64,000 nucleotides of DNA from JBGPTK01 sp963797765. Its GTDB lineage: Bacteria > Acidobacteriota > Terriglobia > Acidiferrales > UBA7541. The position numbers were made by a program, and so were the translations under genes. Location of the stretch: assembly GCA_963797765.1 (NCBI GenBank), contig CAWCQU010000003.1, positions 1,798,001-1,862,000 of the forward strand, written 5' to 3'. This document shows, piece after piece, positions 35,663 through 45,032 of this stretch (the first letter of the stretch is position 1; the number at the start of each line of letters is the position of its first letter). The notes under the pieces were generated by a model. That model was not told the DNA's origin. It did not search any database and was given only the letters and a program-made list of their open reading frames with translations.

Positions 35663-36313
35663 TCAGCGCTTAATGATAGCTTTGAATCCTTCGTGATCGA
35701 GCGACAACTTTGCGATATTTGCGGATTGCGGGTCGGCGTAGGGTCCCACTTGCACGTGATAGAAACTATCCACGCCGGGAATAATCACGAACGCGGGAAA
35801 TCGCTTCCGTTGCAGCGCGTCGGCCAGGGCCATGGCGTCGCCTTCGCTTTTCAGGGCCGCGATCTGCAAAATAACCGCGCCGCGCGGAATCCGAGGTGGC
35901 TGGAAGCGAGCGAGAGATTTAGACGGTGACGGCGTGGTTTTCAACACCGCGTTGGTAGGCTCCGCTGGGGGCGAAACCGCGCGGCTCGCAGGCTGAGTAA
36001 CAGGCGCGGAGACGGAAGCCTCCGGCTTGCTCTCTGGTTTCTTGCCGGCATAGAAATCCCATTCGGGGGAATCGGTGCTGTTCGTATCGTTGGCCGTCTT
36101 TGCGGGCGTCGTCTTAGGAACAGGTGCGGGTCTAGATTCTTTCCACAGAGACTCGGCGGCATGAACGGCACCCGAATATTGCGTCTTGCCCATCACGTAG
36201 CCAAGCGTGAAGAAAACTCCGCAAAGCAGCACCACACCCAGAAAAAGTCCCACCAAGTGCCGGCTTTCGATCACCCGGTCACTGCCTTCGCTTTTACGCG
36301 CGCTTCTTGCCAT
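35663..36313 (-). CDS. SPOR-domain membrane protein
   Basis: This 216-residue protein has a short cytoplasmic tail, one span (residues ~20-42, LVGLFLGVVLLCGVFFTLGYVMG), a Pro/Ser-rich periplasmic linker and a C-terminal SPOR domain. The SPOR part starts at VILQIAALKSEGDAMALADAL and continues as FHVQVGPYADP-like YHVQVGPYADPQSANIAK. SPOR domains bind denuded glycan strands at division sites. It starts three bases after the slipin stop and abuts lnt. Confidence 0.9.
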   Translation of the reverse strand: MARSARKSEGSDRVIESRHLVGLFLGVVLLCGVFFTLGYVMGKTQYSGAVHAAESLWKESRPAPVPKTTPAKTANDTNSTDSPEWDFYAGKKPESKPEASVSAPVTQPASRAVSPPAEPTNAVLKTTPSPSKSLARFQPPRIPRGAVILQIAALKSEGDAMALADALQRKRFPAFVIIPGVDSFYHVQVGPYADPQSANIAKLSLDHEGFKAIIKR

Positions 36314-36316
36314 TCT

Positions 36317-37084
36317 TTATTTGTTCGCCCCTGAACTTCTAACCCACTGAGTAATGATGTCGATCGGTAACGGGAAAACAATCGTCGTGTTCTTTTCCAC
36401 TCCGATTTCCGTTAGCGTCTGCAAATAGCGCAACTGCATGGATGCGGGCTGCGTCTCCAGCACTTGCGCGGCTTGCGCCAGCTTTGTCGAGGCTTCATAT
36501 TCTCCGGCAGCGTGAATAATTTTCGCCCGCCGTTCGCGCTCCGCTTCCGCCTGCTTCGCGATGGCGCGCTGCATGTTTTCCGGAATATCGACTTGTTTCA
36601 CCTCAACTTTAGATACCTTGATACCCCAAGGCTCCGTATCCTGGTCAAGGATTACTTGTAGCTTGGCGTTTACCTTTTCGCGCTCCGATAAAATCTCATC
36701 CAGTTCAAACTGCCCCACTACGCTGCGCAGGTTGGTCTGCGCCAGTTGCGAAGTGGCGTAAAGATAGTTCTGCACCTGCGAAAGCGCGAGATTGGCATCC
36801 ACCACGCGGAAGTAGCACACTGCGTTTACCTTCACCGAAACGTTGTCGCGCGTGATCACGTCCTGCGGAGGCACGTCAAGCGTTTCCGTCCGCAGCGATA
36901 AACGCGTCAGCTTGTCGATCGGGAAGAAAACCAATTGCAGCCCGGCCGGCTTCGGATCGGGCAGCATCCGGCCCAAGCGCAGAATCACGCCACGTTCCCA
37001 CTCCTTGATCACGTAGATCGAATTGAACAGCCAGATCAGAAAAATCAAAATACCGACGCCAAACAAAAGTTCTGTGAATTCCAT
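36317..37084 (-). CDS. Slipin/stomatin-like SPFH (Band 7) membrane protein
   Basis: This 255-residue protein has one N-terminal span (ELLFGVGILIFLIWLFNSIYVI) and a Band 7 domain: EWERGVILRLGRM, PQDVITRDNVSVKVNAVCYFRV and WGIKVSKVEVKQVDIPENMQRA, then a helical region rich in Glu/Arg. Slipins form oligomeric membrane scaffolds and typically pair with an NfeD-type protease, which here lies 181 bases upstream on the same strand. A strong TGAGGAGG site precedes the ATG. Confidence 0.94.
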   Translation of the reverse strand: MEFTELLFGVGILIFLIWLFNSIYVIKEWERGVILRLGRMLPDPKPAGLQLVFFPIDKLTRLSLRTETLDVPPQDVITRDNVSVKVNAVCYFRVVDANLALSQVQNYLYATSQLAQTNLRSVVGQFELDEILSEREKVNAKLQVILDQDTEPWGIKVSKVEVKQVDIPENMQRAIAKQAEAERERRAKIIHAAGEYEASTKLAQAAQVLETQPASMQLRYLQTLTEIGVEKNTTIVFPLPIDIITQWVRSSGANK

Positions 37085-37265
37085 AATTCCTCCTCAGAGG
37101 CGATGTTCTTTCTGGAAATCTGTAATTTGTCAGATGCCAACGGCCCCAGTTGACACCCGCGGATGGAGCGCAACGAATGGACCACTAAACCGCACGGATC
37201 CAGAGTGCAAGTCCGCACTCAAAATAATGTTCGTTCCGGTTGCGGCATTTTCCTCCGCAAAAAAA

Positions 37266-38618
37266 TCAATGCGCGGATTGAGCGGATTCGTGTGGTTCAA
37301 CATGCAGGGTCAGGCCATTCACGCGCGTCACGCGAACGCGCGATCCCCGCGGCAAATCCCTGCCCGCCATCGCTCGCCACAATTCCCCGTGGACCAGCAC
37401 CATCCCCGGTTCGCCCGCGGTCACCGGCTCTGTAATTTCACCCCATTCGCCCACCATTTGTTCCCGGCCGGTGGACTGCTTCCAATGCCTCGAACGCAAT
37501 ACCAAGCGCATCAGAAAAATAATGATCAATGCCACCGGCAGCGTGACGCCGAACGCCGCGCCCAGGCTCACGCCCATTCCCGTAAGCGGCGAACGAATCA
37601 GCATCAGCGCACCCAGCACCATGGCGATCACTCCTCCCACACCCAGCACTCCGTGCGTTGGAAATTTCGCCTCCAGAACAAACAGCACCATCGCCAGCAC
37701 AATCAGCAACAGGCCGGTCAGGTTCACCGGCAGCAGATGCATCGCGAAGAGCGCGAGCAGCAGCGCAATTCCGCCGATCACTCCTGGCGCAAACATTCCG
37801 GGGTGGGTGAATTCCGCATACAAGCCAAGCACGCCGACGATCAGCAGAATAAAGAACACATCCGGCTGGACGATGCGCGAAAGAAATCGCTGGCGCGTGC
37901 TCATCTCCCGCTTTTCGATCACCGGATGCGAGAGGTTAAGGATGGTAGAAGTGCCGTCGAATCGCGCGATCGTCCGGCCGTTCAATTGTCCGAGCAGCGC
38001 TTCCGTATTGGGCGCGATCAGGTCCACCAACTTGCCATCGAGCGCTTCCTTTTCGCTGAAGGCGGTGGCATCCGTCACCGCGGTCTCGGCGAGTTTATCG
38101 TTGCGGCCACGCTTGGTGACGAAGCTGCGCAGATACGCAGTAGCTTCATTGACAATTTTGTGGCGCAGCGTTTCGTCAATTTGCACCGGCGTGCCGCCCA
38201 AAATCATCAACGGCGATGCCGCTCCGGTATCGGTTCCCGGCGACATCGCGGCCACGTCTCCAGAAAGCAAGACAAAAAATCCCGCGGAAGCAGCTCGAGA
38301 CCCGGTGGGTGTGACGTAGGTAATCACCGGGACATGCGAGTTCAGTATGCTTTGAATAATCTCGCGCATCGCGGTATCGAGACCGCCGGGTGTATTGATC
38401 GTGATCAGGATCAGGTCGGCTTGATCTTTATTGGCTTCGTCAATCGCGCCGGTTAGGTACTCGGCGAGGATCGGCTCAATTTCGCCGTCAATGCGAAGTT
38501 GCACCACGCGCTGCGAAGCAGAGGGAGCGGGCGCCTGCGCCGCAGCTGCGGGACCGAACCCGCATACCCACAGCGCCGCAAGCGCGAAACCGGCGGCGAT
38601 GGTTTTGGGGAAACTCAT
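37266..38618 (-). CDS. nfeD: NfeD-family membrane serine protease (ClpP class)
   Basis: This 450-residue protein combines a signal peptide, a ClpP/SppA-like protease domain (ITINTPGGLDTAMREI; GSRAASAGFFVLLSG, where the nucleophilic Ser lies; lysine in DETLRHKIV), four to five membrane spans (~residues 240-370) and a C-terminal OB-like NfeDC domain (GEWGEITEPV...RGSRVRVTRVNGLTLHVEP). Homologues cleave slipin C-termini, and the partner slipin follows. The ATG at 38618 is preferred over a start at 38723. A TATAAT lies ten bases upstream, so a second, near-leaderless promoter within the cluster is possible. Confidence 0.93.
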   Translation of the reverse strand: MSFPKTIAAGFALAALWVCGFGPAAAAQAPAPSASQRVVQLRIDGEIEPILAEYLTGAIDEANKDQADLILITINTPGGLDTAMREIIQSILNSHVPVITYVTPTGSRAASAGFFVLLSGDVAAMSPGTDTGAASPLMILGGTPVQIDETLRHKIVNEATAYLRSFVTKRGRNDKLAETAVTDATAFSEKEALDGKLVDLIAPNTEALLGQLNGRTIARFDGTSTILNLSHPVIEKREMSTRQRFLSRIVQPDVFFILLIVGVLGLYAEFTHPGMFAPGVIGGIALLLALFAMHLLPVNLTGLLLIVLAMVLFVLEAKFPTHGVLGVGGVIAMVLGALMLIRSPLTGMGVSLGAAFGVTLPVALIIIFLMRLVLRSRHWKQSTGREQMVGEWGEITEPVTAGEPGMVLVHGELWRAMAGRDLPRGSRVRVTRVNGLTLHVEPHESAQSAH

Positions 38619-38686
38619 TGTGCGGGCATTATACAACTTAAATGCCCGAGCGGCAGCAAAGCACGAACTCAGCAGGGAGGCCGTGT

Positions 38687-38711
38687 AGCGCCGGGCTTCA
38701 GCTCGGCATCT
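38687..38711 (-). repeat. Short palindromic repeat (CTGAAG-core, REP-like), copy 2
   Basis: The minus strand reads GCCGAGCTGAAGCCCGGCGC followed by TAC, matching the pattern of the element at 28415. It lies between the TPR gene and nfeD. Confidence 0.5.
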
Positions 38712-38741
38712 CGTACGTAACAATGATCGGGCAGGTTTACC

Positions 38742-39572
38742 TCATGACGGATTGTGCGGCGTGTCGGCCACATTATTCAACTGAAACACCGCCTGGACTC
38801 GCGAATCTTTAATTACTTTCGCGAACGAAGGATCCTTCTGCGCTGTTTCGAATTCCTTATAGCCTTCATCCCGCGCGATCGTCAAAAAGTGCGCGCAGTG
38901 TTCCGCATCGCCAACTAGCGCATAGGACTTGGCTACCATGAAATAAAACAATCCGGGATCAGCCATCGAGCGCTGCTGGATCACCGCTCCCGAGCCGCCC
39001 TTGTGTTCGAAGATGTTCGGGTCGAGCGATATCGCGTGTCCGAACGCGTCCATTGCATCGCTAAATCGCTTGTCTCCCGCGTAGGCGTAGCCCAGGTTAC
39101 TGTAATAGGTGGCAACATCGGGATGGAGCTTGATGGCTTGTTTGTAGTAACGAGCGGCCTTGCGATAATTCTCGTGATCGTATTGAATCGTGCCCAGATT
39201 ATTCAAGGAAGTGGAAAACGTCTTGTCGGCCTTCACCGCGCGCTTGTAGTAGCTTTCGGCATGGGAATAGTTTCCGAGTTGCTGATAGGCCACGCCGATC
39301 TTGTTCAGGACTACCGCGTTCTTGGGATCCTGGCTCACCACTTGTTCGTAAGTGTGGATCGCGTCCAAATACATTTTGCGCGCCACAAAAATGTCTCCGC
39401 GCAATTCGAGCAACTGGCGCGGACTCAACTCGGGCCCGGGAGCGCTCGCAGGAGTCTTCGTCACCTGCATGGGATTGGTTTCTTGCATGGAGGACGAAAC
39501 CAGGTTCTGCCCGCTTGCGACACTGCTGACAAGTAGGCTGAAGGAGACGGCAAGGAAGGCCGTTCGGATCAT
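38742..39572 (-). CDS. Secreted TPR-repeat protein
   Basis: A 276-residue protein with a signal peptide (cleavage near VASGQ) and about four consecutive TPRs between residues ~50 and ~190 (LRGDIFVARKMYLDAIHTYEQVV; IGVAYQQLGNYSHAESYYKRAV; LGTIQYDHENYRKAARYYKQAI; LGYAYAGDKRFSDAMDAFGHAI). It starts about 15-28 bases after the PBP1A gene, so it is cotranscribed. A periplasmic adaptor role in envelope assembly is likely but unproven. Confidence 0.85.
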   Translation of the reverse strand: MIRTAFLAVSFSLLVSSVASGQNLVSSSMQETNPMQVTKTPASAPGPELSPRQLLELRGDIFVARKMYLDAIHTYEQVVSQDPKNAVVLNKIGVAYQQLGNYSHAESYYKRAVKADKTFSTSLNNLGTIQYDHENYRKAARYYKQAIKLHPDVATYYSNLGYAYAGDKRFSDAMDAFGHAISLDPNIFEHKGGSGAVIQQRSMADPGLFYFMVAKSYALVGDAEHCAHFLTIARDEGYKEFETAQKDPSFAKVIKDSRVQAVFQLNNVADTPHNPS

Positions 39573-39587
39573 CGCCCACCTCCTCGC

Positions 39588-42230
39588 TCAGGAGCGGCAT
39601 TTACGGTTCTGGCTTTGGCGGTTCCTGAGCTTTCTTACTACTTCCAAAGATACCAAAAATCTTGTGCAGTACGCCTTTTTTCTTTTCGGTTTCCGGATCA
39701 GTGGGCTGATCCGGCGCGCCGCCGCCGGCGTTCCACTCGTGCCATTGGCCTTCTGACCCACCGGCGTCGACCCCGGGGGAGGCTCCGGCTCTCGCTTCCC
39801 AAACAGATGCGCCAGCCACGCGACCGGGGGCGCCTGCATCGCCATTCCATTGCCGTGAACGGTGCAAAACTGCGTCGGTTCTGTTCCGGCGACGAACACC
39901 TCTTCCCGCGGGTTGGGGCAGGCTGGAGTGGCCAGTTCACCCGTTTGTGGATCGACCATCGCTTCCGTAATTCCTGCCGGCGGTTCGAGCGGCCGCACCA
40001 GGTGATATTCGGGAAGAGCAATCGCTCGCTTCATCACTTCCGCCCAGATCGGCGCTGCGGCATTCGTGCCCGAAAGGCCCAGATCGCGGTTATCGTCAAA
40101 GCCAACCCAAACCACGCAAACCAGGTTCGAGGTGAACCCGGCAAACCAACCGTCTCGCGAGGTACCGGTCTTGCCAGCCGCAGGTGCTGTAAAACCGCGC
40201 GCTCGAACCGTCGCGCCAGTCCCGCGATTGATGACGTCTTCCATCAGGCTGGTAACCAGATAGGCGACGCGCGGATCGAGCGCCGGGCGTAGTTTCGGGG
40301 AGTTGCGCTCAAGTTCCGAACCATCGGCCGCAACAACCTCCGTCAGGAACATCGGCTCGGCTCGCACCCCGTTGTTTGCGAAAATTGTATAGCCCGCGGT
40401 TACTTCGACCGGTGTCATCTCATAGGCGCCTAAAGCCACCGCGGGAGTGGCCTGAATAGTCGAGGCAAGTCCCATCTGGTGCGCCACATCGGCGACCCGT
40501 TTATAGCCCACCATCTCCGCCACTTTCACCGTGGCAACGTTCAGCGAATGAATCAGCGCCTCGCGCACAGTTACCGGCCCGAAAAACTCTTCACCGTAGT
40601 TATTCGGTGTGTACTCCTTGCCGTCGAATTCAAACGTGGTGGGCTCGTCGTCAATCGTGGTCACCGGCGTCACCACCGGCTGCAGGCCATCCACGGCATT
40701 GTCGAACGCCGCTGCATACACGAACGGTTTGAAAACCGACCCCGGTTGGCGATGCGCCACAGCATGATTCAGCTGGCTCTCGCCATAATTTCGCCCGCCA
40801 ACCAGCGCGAGAATTTCTCCGGTTTTCGGGTCCATTACCACGATGGCGATCTGCGGCTGCACCACTGGTTGGCCCTTCTTCTTCCAAACGGCATACCTCC
40901 TCGCCAAAAGGGTATCCACATTCTTCGCGCCGAATTCCACAGCCTCCGCGGCAGCTCGCTGGAGTTGGGGATCGAGCGTGGTGTAAATGCGAAAACTTTG
41001 CGAGGTCAGGTCCGTTTCCGAGAAATGCTCCAGCAGATGTTCCTTCACCATGTCGACAAAGTAAGGCGCGGCGCTGGTGCTGGTGGAGCTCCCCACGAAT
41101 TTCAGTTTTTCTTTACGGGCCTCCGCCCCCTGCTCCGCCGTCAGGTATCCGTCTTCCACCATCTGGGTAAGCACGCGGTCCCGTGCTTCGACGGCTCGCT
41201 CGGGATGGCGTTCCGCCAGGGAGTACCGGTTCGGCGCGCGAATAATTCCGGTGAGAAAAGCGCACTCGCCCACGGATAGTTTGCGCACATCCTTCCCGAA
41301 ATAAGCTTCCGCTCCCTCGCCGAACCCGCGAATCGAAAAGCTGCCGCGATTTCCCAGGTAGATCTCGTTGGCATAGAGTTCGAAAATCTGTTGCTTGCTG
41401 AAACGTTGTTCCAGCTCGAGCGCAACCAGTGTTTCTTTCACCTTCCGTTTCCACTCGCGCTTGGTGGAAAAGAAAAAGCTGCGCGCCAATTGCATGTCCA
41501 GGGTGCTGGCGCCTTGCGTCACTCCGCTATGCCGTACATCGGCCCAGGCTGCTCCCAGGATCCGGAAAGGATCGAAACCGGGGTGCTCGAAAAATCGCTT
41601 GTCTTCGGCCGCCAGCAAAGCGTGCACCAGGTCCGGAGGCAAATCGTCGAAGCGCACCACCCGCCGCTTTTCCCGGGAGCTGTCGAACAAGTTCGTGATC
41701 AGTTGGGGCTCGAGCTCGGCGCTCCCAACCAGGGTTCCCTGTTTCCCACTTACCAGCTTCGAGACTCCTCCGGCCAGAAATTCGATTCGCAGCTCATCGT
41801 CCGTCGAAAAATAGGAACTCGAAGAGGGGTAAATCTCGATCACCGAGCCATCCACTTTGTAACGGCCCGGCGAACCTGGAATATCGGACTCGGAATATCC
41901 CGCTGCGGCTAAGTAGCTGGAGACATCAGCAGGTCGCAGTGGCTCACCCAGAAAGATTTTTCGCGAAGCGGTATAAATCCGGGAGGTATTTTGGAAGATT
42001 TGGCCGTTTAACCGCTGGTCAATAATGCGGCCAAAATGGATGTAATAGTACGTGAATACGCCCGTAGCGGCGGCGAACAGGAGAAACGCTGCGCCAAGGA
42101 TGCCCAGACCGATCCGTGACGTCCAGAATCCAGGGGAAAAACGAATCCGCAACTCGGTCCTCCACTTTCTTCCCTTTCGCTGAGGTCGCCTGCTACTCCG
42201 CCGCTTGGCGCGCCCCTTTGGCAGGGACAC
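39588..42230 (-). CDS. PBP1A-type bifunctional penicillin-binding protein (likely frameshift at C-terminus)
   Basis: This peptidoglycan synthase has a basic cytoplasmic tail, one span (~residues 38-62), a UB2H-like region and a GT51 glycosyltransferase (AAEDKRFFEHPGFD, QGASTLDMQLAR). The transpeptidase domain has Ser in GSVFKPF, SLN and KTGTS. The GTG at 42230 is the only start after an in-frame stop. The last ~45 residues (after GTSGTPAAA) are Arg/Lys-rich and atypical. One added base in the GC repeat at 39712-39730 would instead give PDQPTDPETEKKKGVLHKIFGIFG and a stop at 39601, a more natural tail. Confidence 0.93.
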   Translation of the reverse strand: MSLPKGRAKRRSSRRPQRKGRKWRTELRIRFSPGFWTSRIGLGILGAAFLLFAAATGVFTYYYIHFGRIIDQRLNGQIFQNTSRIYTASRKIFLGEPLRPADVSSYLAAAGYSESDIPGSPGRYKVDGSVIEIYPSSSSYFSTDDELRIEFLAGGVSKLVSGKQGTLVGSAELEPQLITNLFDSSREKRRVVRFDDLPPDLVHALLAAEDKRFFEHPGFDPFRILGAAWADVRHSGVTQGASTLDMQLARSFFFSTKREWKRKVKETLVALELEQRFSKQQIFELYANEIYLGNRGSFSIRGFGEGAEAYFGKDVRKLSVGECAFLTGIIRAPNRYSLAERHPERAVEARDRVLTQMVEDGYLTAEQGAEARKEKLKFVGSSTSTSAAPYFVDMVKEHLLEHFSETDLTSQSFRIYTTLDPQLQRAAAEAVEFGAKNVDTLLARRYAVWKKKGQPVVQPQIAIVVMDPKTGEILALVGGRNYGESQLNHAVAHRQPGSVFKPFVYAAAFDNAVDGLQPVVTPVTTIDDEPTTFEFDGKEYTPNNYGEEFFGPVTVREALIHSLNVATVKVAEMVGYKRVADVAHQMGLASTIQATPAVALGAYEMTPVEVTAGYTIFANNGVRAEPMFLTEVVAADGSELERNSPKLRPALDPRVAYLVTSLMEDVINRGTGATVRARGFTAPAAGKTGTSRDGWFAGFTSNLVCVVWVGFDDNRDLGLSGTNAAAPIWAEVMKRAIALPEYHLVRPLEPPAGITEAMVDPQTGELATPACPNPREEVFVAGTEPTQFCTVHGNGMAMQAPPVAWLAHLFGKREPEPPPGSTPVGQKANGTSGTPAAARRISPLIRKPKRKKAYCTRFLVSLEVVRKLRNRQSQNRKCRS

Positions 42231-42256
42231 TTTGCTATCTTAATAGAGATGCGTCC

Positions 42257-42625
42257 CTAAATGGAATTGCTGTCTGCCTGAGGGTGGAAATTGAGGGACA
42301 ATTGATATACGCGCAAATCCACAACTACAGTGTAATCCAGCGAAATTTGAAACATCGACGGGCCAATCATCTCCACATGCACATCTTCACGCTTCGCTGG
42401 AATATCTAACTCTTTCATTTTCTTATACATATCGTCACGGATCAATTCCGGGTCGCGCCGGTTCACTCCGGCGTAGCGGGCTTCCTCTTTCATCGAATCC
42501 ACCAACTGGTAATTATTCACCAGCACAGGTATGATTTTGATTCCCAGAAAAATGCATATGCCAACAAAGGCAAGCGTCAACAACGCTCGAAACCGGCTCG
42601 ATCCTCGTTCTCGCTGGCGGAACAT
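42257..42625 (-). CDS. Small single-span protein (DUF4845-like)
   Basis: A 122-residue protein with one N-terminal span (ALLTLAFVGICIFLGIKIIPVLV) and a small extracytoplasmic domain (DMYKKMKELDIPAKREDVHVEMIG, FQISLDYTVVVDL) with the layout of DUF4845 proteins. The ATG at 42625 has GAGGA five bases upstream. It is the first gene of the envelope cluster, 26 bases before the PBP1A gene. Confidence 0.75.
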   Translation of the reverse strand: MFRQRERGSSRFRALLTLAFVGICIFLGIKIIPVLVNNYQLVDSMKEEARYAGVNRRDPELIRDDMYKKMKELDIPAKREDVHVEMIGPSMFQISLDYTVVVDLRVYQLSLNFHPQADSNSI

Positions 42626-42812
42626 ACGAATCCTCAGAGCTACATATCGCGACACACTTTGACGACGCCGGGAAAGGCAATTTAAAGGCTAGCACCCTGG
42701 CATCCCCTTGTCGACAGGCCCGTACTTGCATGTTTCCGTCAGGTTAACGGCAGTTTTCTAACGCCAGGCAGTGTTGCAGGACGGACTAATTCCTCAGGCT
42801 CACGACCCAGTT

Positions 42813-44252
42813 TCAGTAAGCCTTGGCGAAGTAGGCCCGTTCGTTAGAGGATTTTCCGCAGTAGATGCAAGGGCCCGATCCGCCAGGCTGCTCGAGCGGG
42901 ATGCAGCGCATCGTGGCTTTGGTCTCTTCCTTGATTTTCGCTTCGCAATCGCTGCTTCCGCACCAAAACGAAAACGCAAATCCCTTCTCCACCGCCTGCT
43001 TGAATTCCACCGAATCTTTCGGATCGAACGTATTGGCCTTGCGGAAGGCCAGAGCCCGGTCGTAGAGCGCCTGCTGAACCTCGGCCAGAGCTGCGTTCAC
43101 CACCGCGGCGAGGCCGGCTTGCGGCACAAACGACTTCCCTTCTCTCCCCGGCCGGTCACGCCGCGCCAGCACCACGCTGTTCTTGGCCACATCTTTCGGC
43201 CCAAGCTCAATTCGCAGCGGTACTCCGCGCATTTCCCAGTCGTTAAATTTGTATCCCGCTGAGCTGCCCTCGCGCTCGTCGACCTTCACGCGGATTTGCG
43301 CGTCCACCAATTCGGCTCGAACTCTTGCAGCCGCTGCTAGAACCAATCCTTTTTCTTCGTCGGTCTTATAGATCGGCACGATCACTACCTGAAAAGGAGC
43401 CAGCCGCGGCGGCAAGATCAATCCCTGATCGTCTCCGTGCACCATGATCACCGCGCCGATGAATCGCGTCGAAAGCCCCCAAGAAGTCGTCCAACAAAAT
43501 TGCAACGTGCCATTTTTATCCAGGTAGCGGATTTCGAATGCTTTTGCAAAATTCTGCCCCAAATTGTGCGAAGTACCCGATTGCAAAGCTTTGCCATCTC
43601 CCATCATCGCTTCGATGGAATACGTGTGATCAGCCCCCGCGAATCGCTCGGAATCGGATTTTCGCCCCGGAATCACGGGGATGGCCGCTTCCTTCACCGC
43701 AAAATCCGTATAGATATCCAGCATCTGCCGCGTTTCCGCTTCGGCTTCCTCGGAAGTCGCGTGCGCCGTGTGCCCTTCCTGCCAAAAAAATTCCAGCGTG
43801 CGCAAAAAAAGCTTCGTCCGCAATTCCCAGCGCACCACGCTGTTCCATTGATTGATCAAAACCGGCAAATCGCGGTAAGACTGAATCCACTTGGCGTACG
43901 CAAATCCGATAATGGTTTCCGAGGTGGGACGAATCACCAGCGGCTCTTCCAATTTTTCACCGCCGCCAATCGTCACCACCGCCAGTTCGGGCGAAAATCC
44001 CGCCACATGCGATTTTTCCTTATCGATAAAACTTCGCGGAATCAACAGGGGAAACGCAGCATTCAAGTGTCCCGTCGCCTTGAACCGCCGGTCCAGCGCC
44101 TGCTGCATGTTCTCCCAAAGCGTCCACCCATACGGCCGGACAATCATGCACCCGCGCACCGGCGCATAATCCGCCAACTCCGCCCGCAACACCAACTGGT
44201 TGTACCACTCCGAAAAATCTTCAGCACGAGTAGGCAGTTTCTGATCAGACAT
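42813..44252 (-). CDS. proS: Prolyl-tRNA synthetase (type 3, archaeal/eukaryal-like)
   Basis: This class II synthetase attaches proline to tRNA-Pro. At 479 residues it is the short ProS type lacking the bacterial editing insertion. It shows motif 2 (VVRWELRTKLFLRTLEFFWQEGHTAH), motif 3 (GLSTRFIGAVIMVHGDDQGLILPP) and the C-terminal zinc-binding domain with WCGSSDCEAKI and CIYCGK. The ATG at 44252 is preceded by GGAAG; a start at 44285 is less likely. Editing of mischarged Ala-tRNA must come from another factor. Confidence 0.96.
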   Translation of the reverse strand: MSDQKLPTRAEDFSEWYNQLVLRAELADYAPVRGCMIVRPYGWTLWENMQQALDRRFKATGHLNAAFPLLIPRSFIDKEKSHVAGFSPELAVVTIGGGEKLEEPLVIRPTSETIIGFAYAKWIQSYRDLPVLINQWNSVVRWELRTKLFLRTLEFFWQEGHTAHATSEEAEAETRQMLDIYTDFAVKEAAIPVIPGRKSDSERFAGADHTYSIEAMMGDGKALQSGTSHNLGQNFAKAFEIRYLDKNGTLQFCWTTSWGLSTRFIGAVIMVHGDDQGLILPPRLAPFQVVIVPIYKTDEEKGLVLAAAARVRAELVDAQIRVKVDEREGSSAGYKFNDWEMRGVPLRIELGPKDVAKNSVVLARRDRPGREGKSFVPQAGLAAVVNAALAEVQQALYDRALAFRKANTFDPKDSVEFKQAVEKGFAFSFWCGSSDCEAKIKEETKATMRCIPLEQPGGSGPCIYCGKSSNERAYFAKAY

Positions 44253-45032
44253 TATGTTAGCTTCCAACGCGGCAAGAGACACCAAACGCTTCGCCGCGAA
44301 CAGTCGAATCGAAGAAGCCTATCGGACCCCCACCACCTTGTCAACGCCACCCGCCGCTTCACCGGAACACATTCACTCTTGAGTGGCGATGCTCCCAATC
44401 CAGCGTGTATCGCGTGGCGAGCGCAACGCGGGGCGCGTCCACGTAGCGGTTCAGTTTGGCAACGCGACCCAGCAAAGTAGGCGAAAACGCGGGATAGAGA
44501 TGCGGCGGTTCACGAGCGTCGCCGCCGGGATCCGCGCAGCGCAAAAAACGCTTGTTCAGGATGATTGCAAGACTTCAGCACATGCCCGAATCCAGGCCTC
44601 TGCAAAAGGGTGATATAGGAGCGATTAGAACCCCATTTCCTTGAATTTTGTGTTGAAACTAAATGATTTAGGCAAAATCCTAATAATTCGCTCTGGCGAT
44701 TAGCGAAGCGGTTCGCTGCTAGTAAATTTTCACGGTTCTGGCCGCTTAACTTTCGGCGAATAGCCCGCCTCCTCGGCTCGATTTCCTGTTCATTTTCGCT
44801 CCCGACAACGTACTCACTGGATAATACGCCCCTATCTTGGATACCACGGAGCGGGGGGAATTGGAAGGGCTGTGCCTGTGGACATTGAAAACCGAGAATC
44901 AAGGATTACCGCAGAGACGCCGAGATCGCTGAAGGATAAAAACGAAAACCAGGAGGACACGCTGCGGCATCCACCAAGACAACGGGGCGAACACCCGCGC
45001 CAACCCCGGAACAATAAAAACCGAGAAAAGTT
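44253..45032. other. Gene-free stretch between proS and a secreted-protein gene
   Basis: No convincing gene, tRNA or terminator is seen in these 780 bases. A 130-codon reverse frame at 44510-44902 exists but has a shadow-like composition and no family features. The AT-rich part around 44620-44740 is the only notable change of composition. Confidence 0.45.

Noticed and set aside
37023..38456. 477-codon plus-strand open frame over nfeD
   Set aside because: The opposite strand encodes a clear NfeD protease; the Arg/His/Gln-rich content is shadow-like.
44510..44902. 130-codon reverse open frame between proS and the secreted-protein gene
   Set aside because: It has no ribosome-binding site, no domain features and shadow-like composition.
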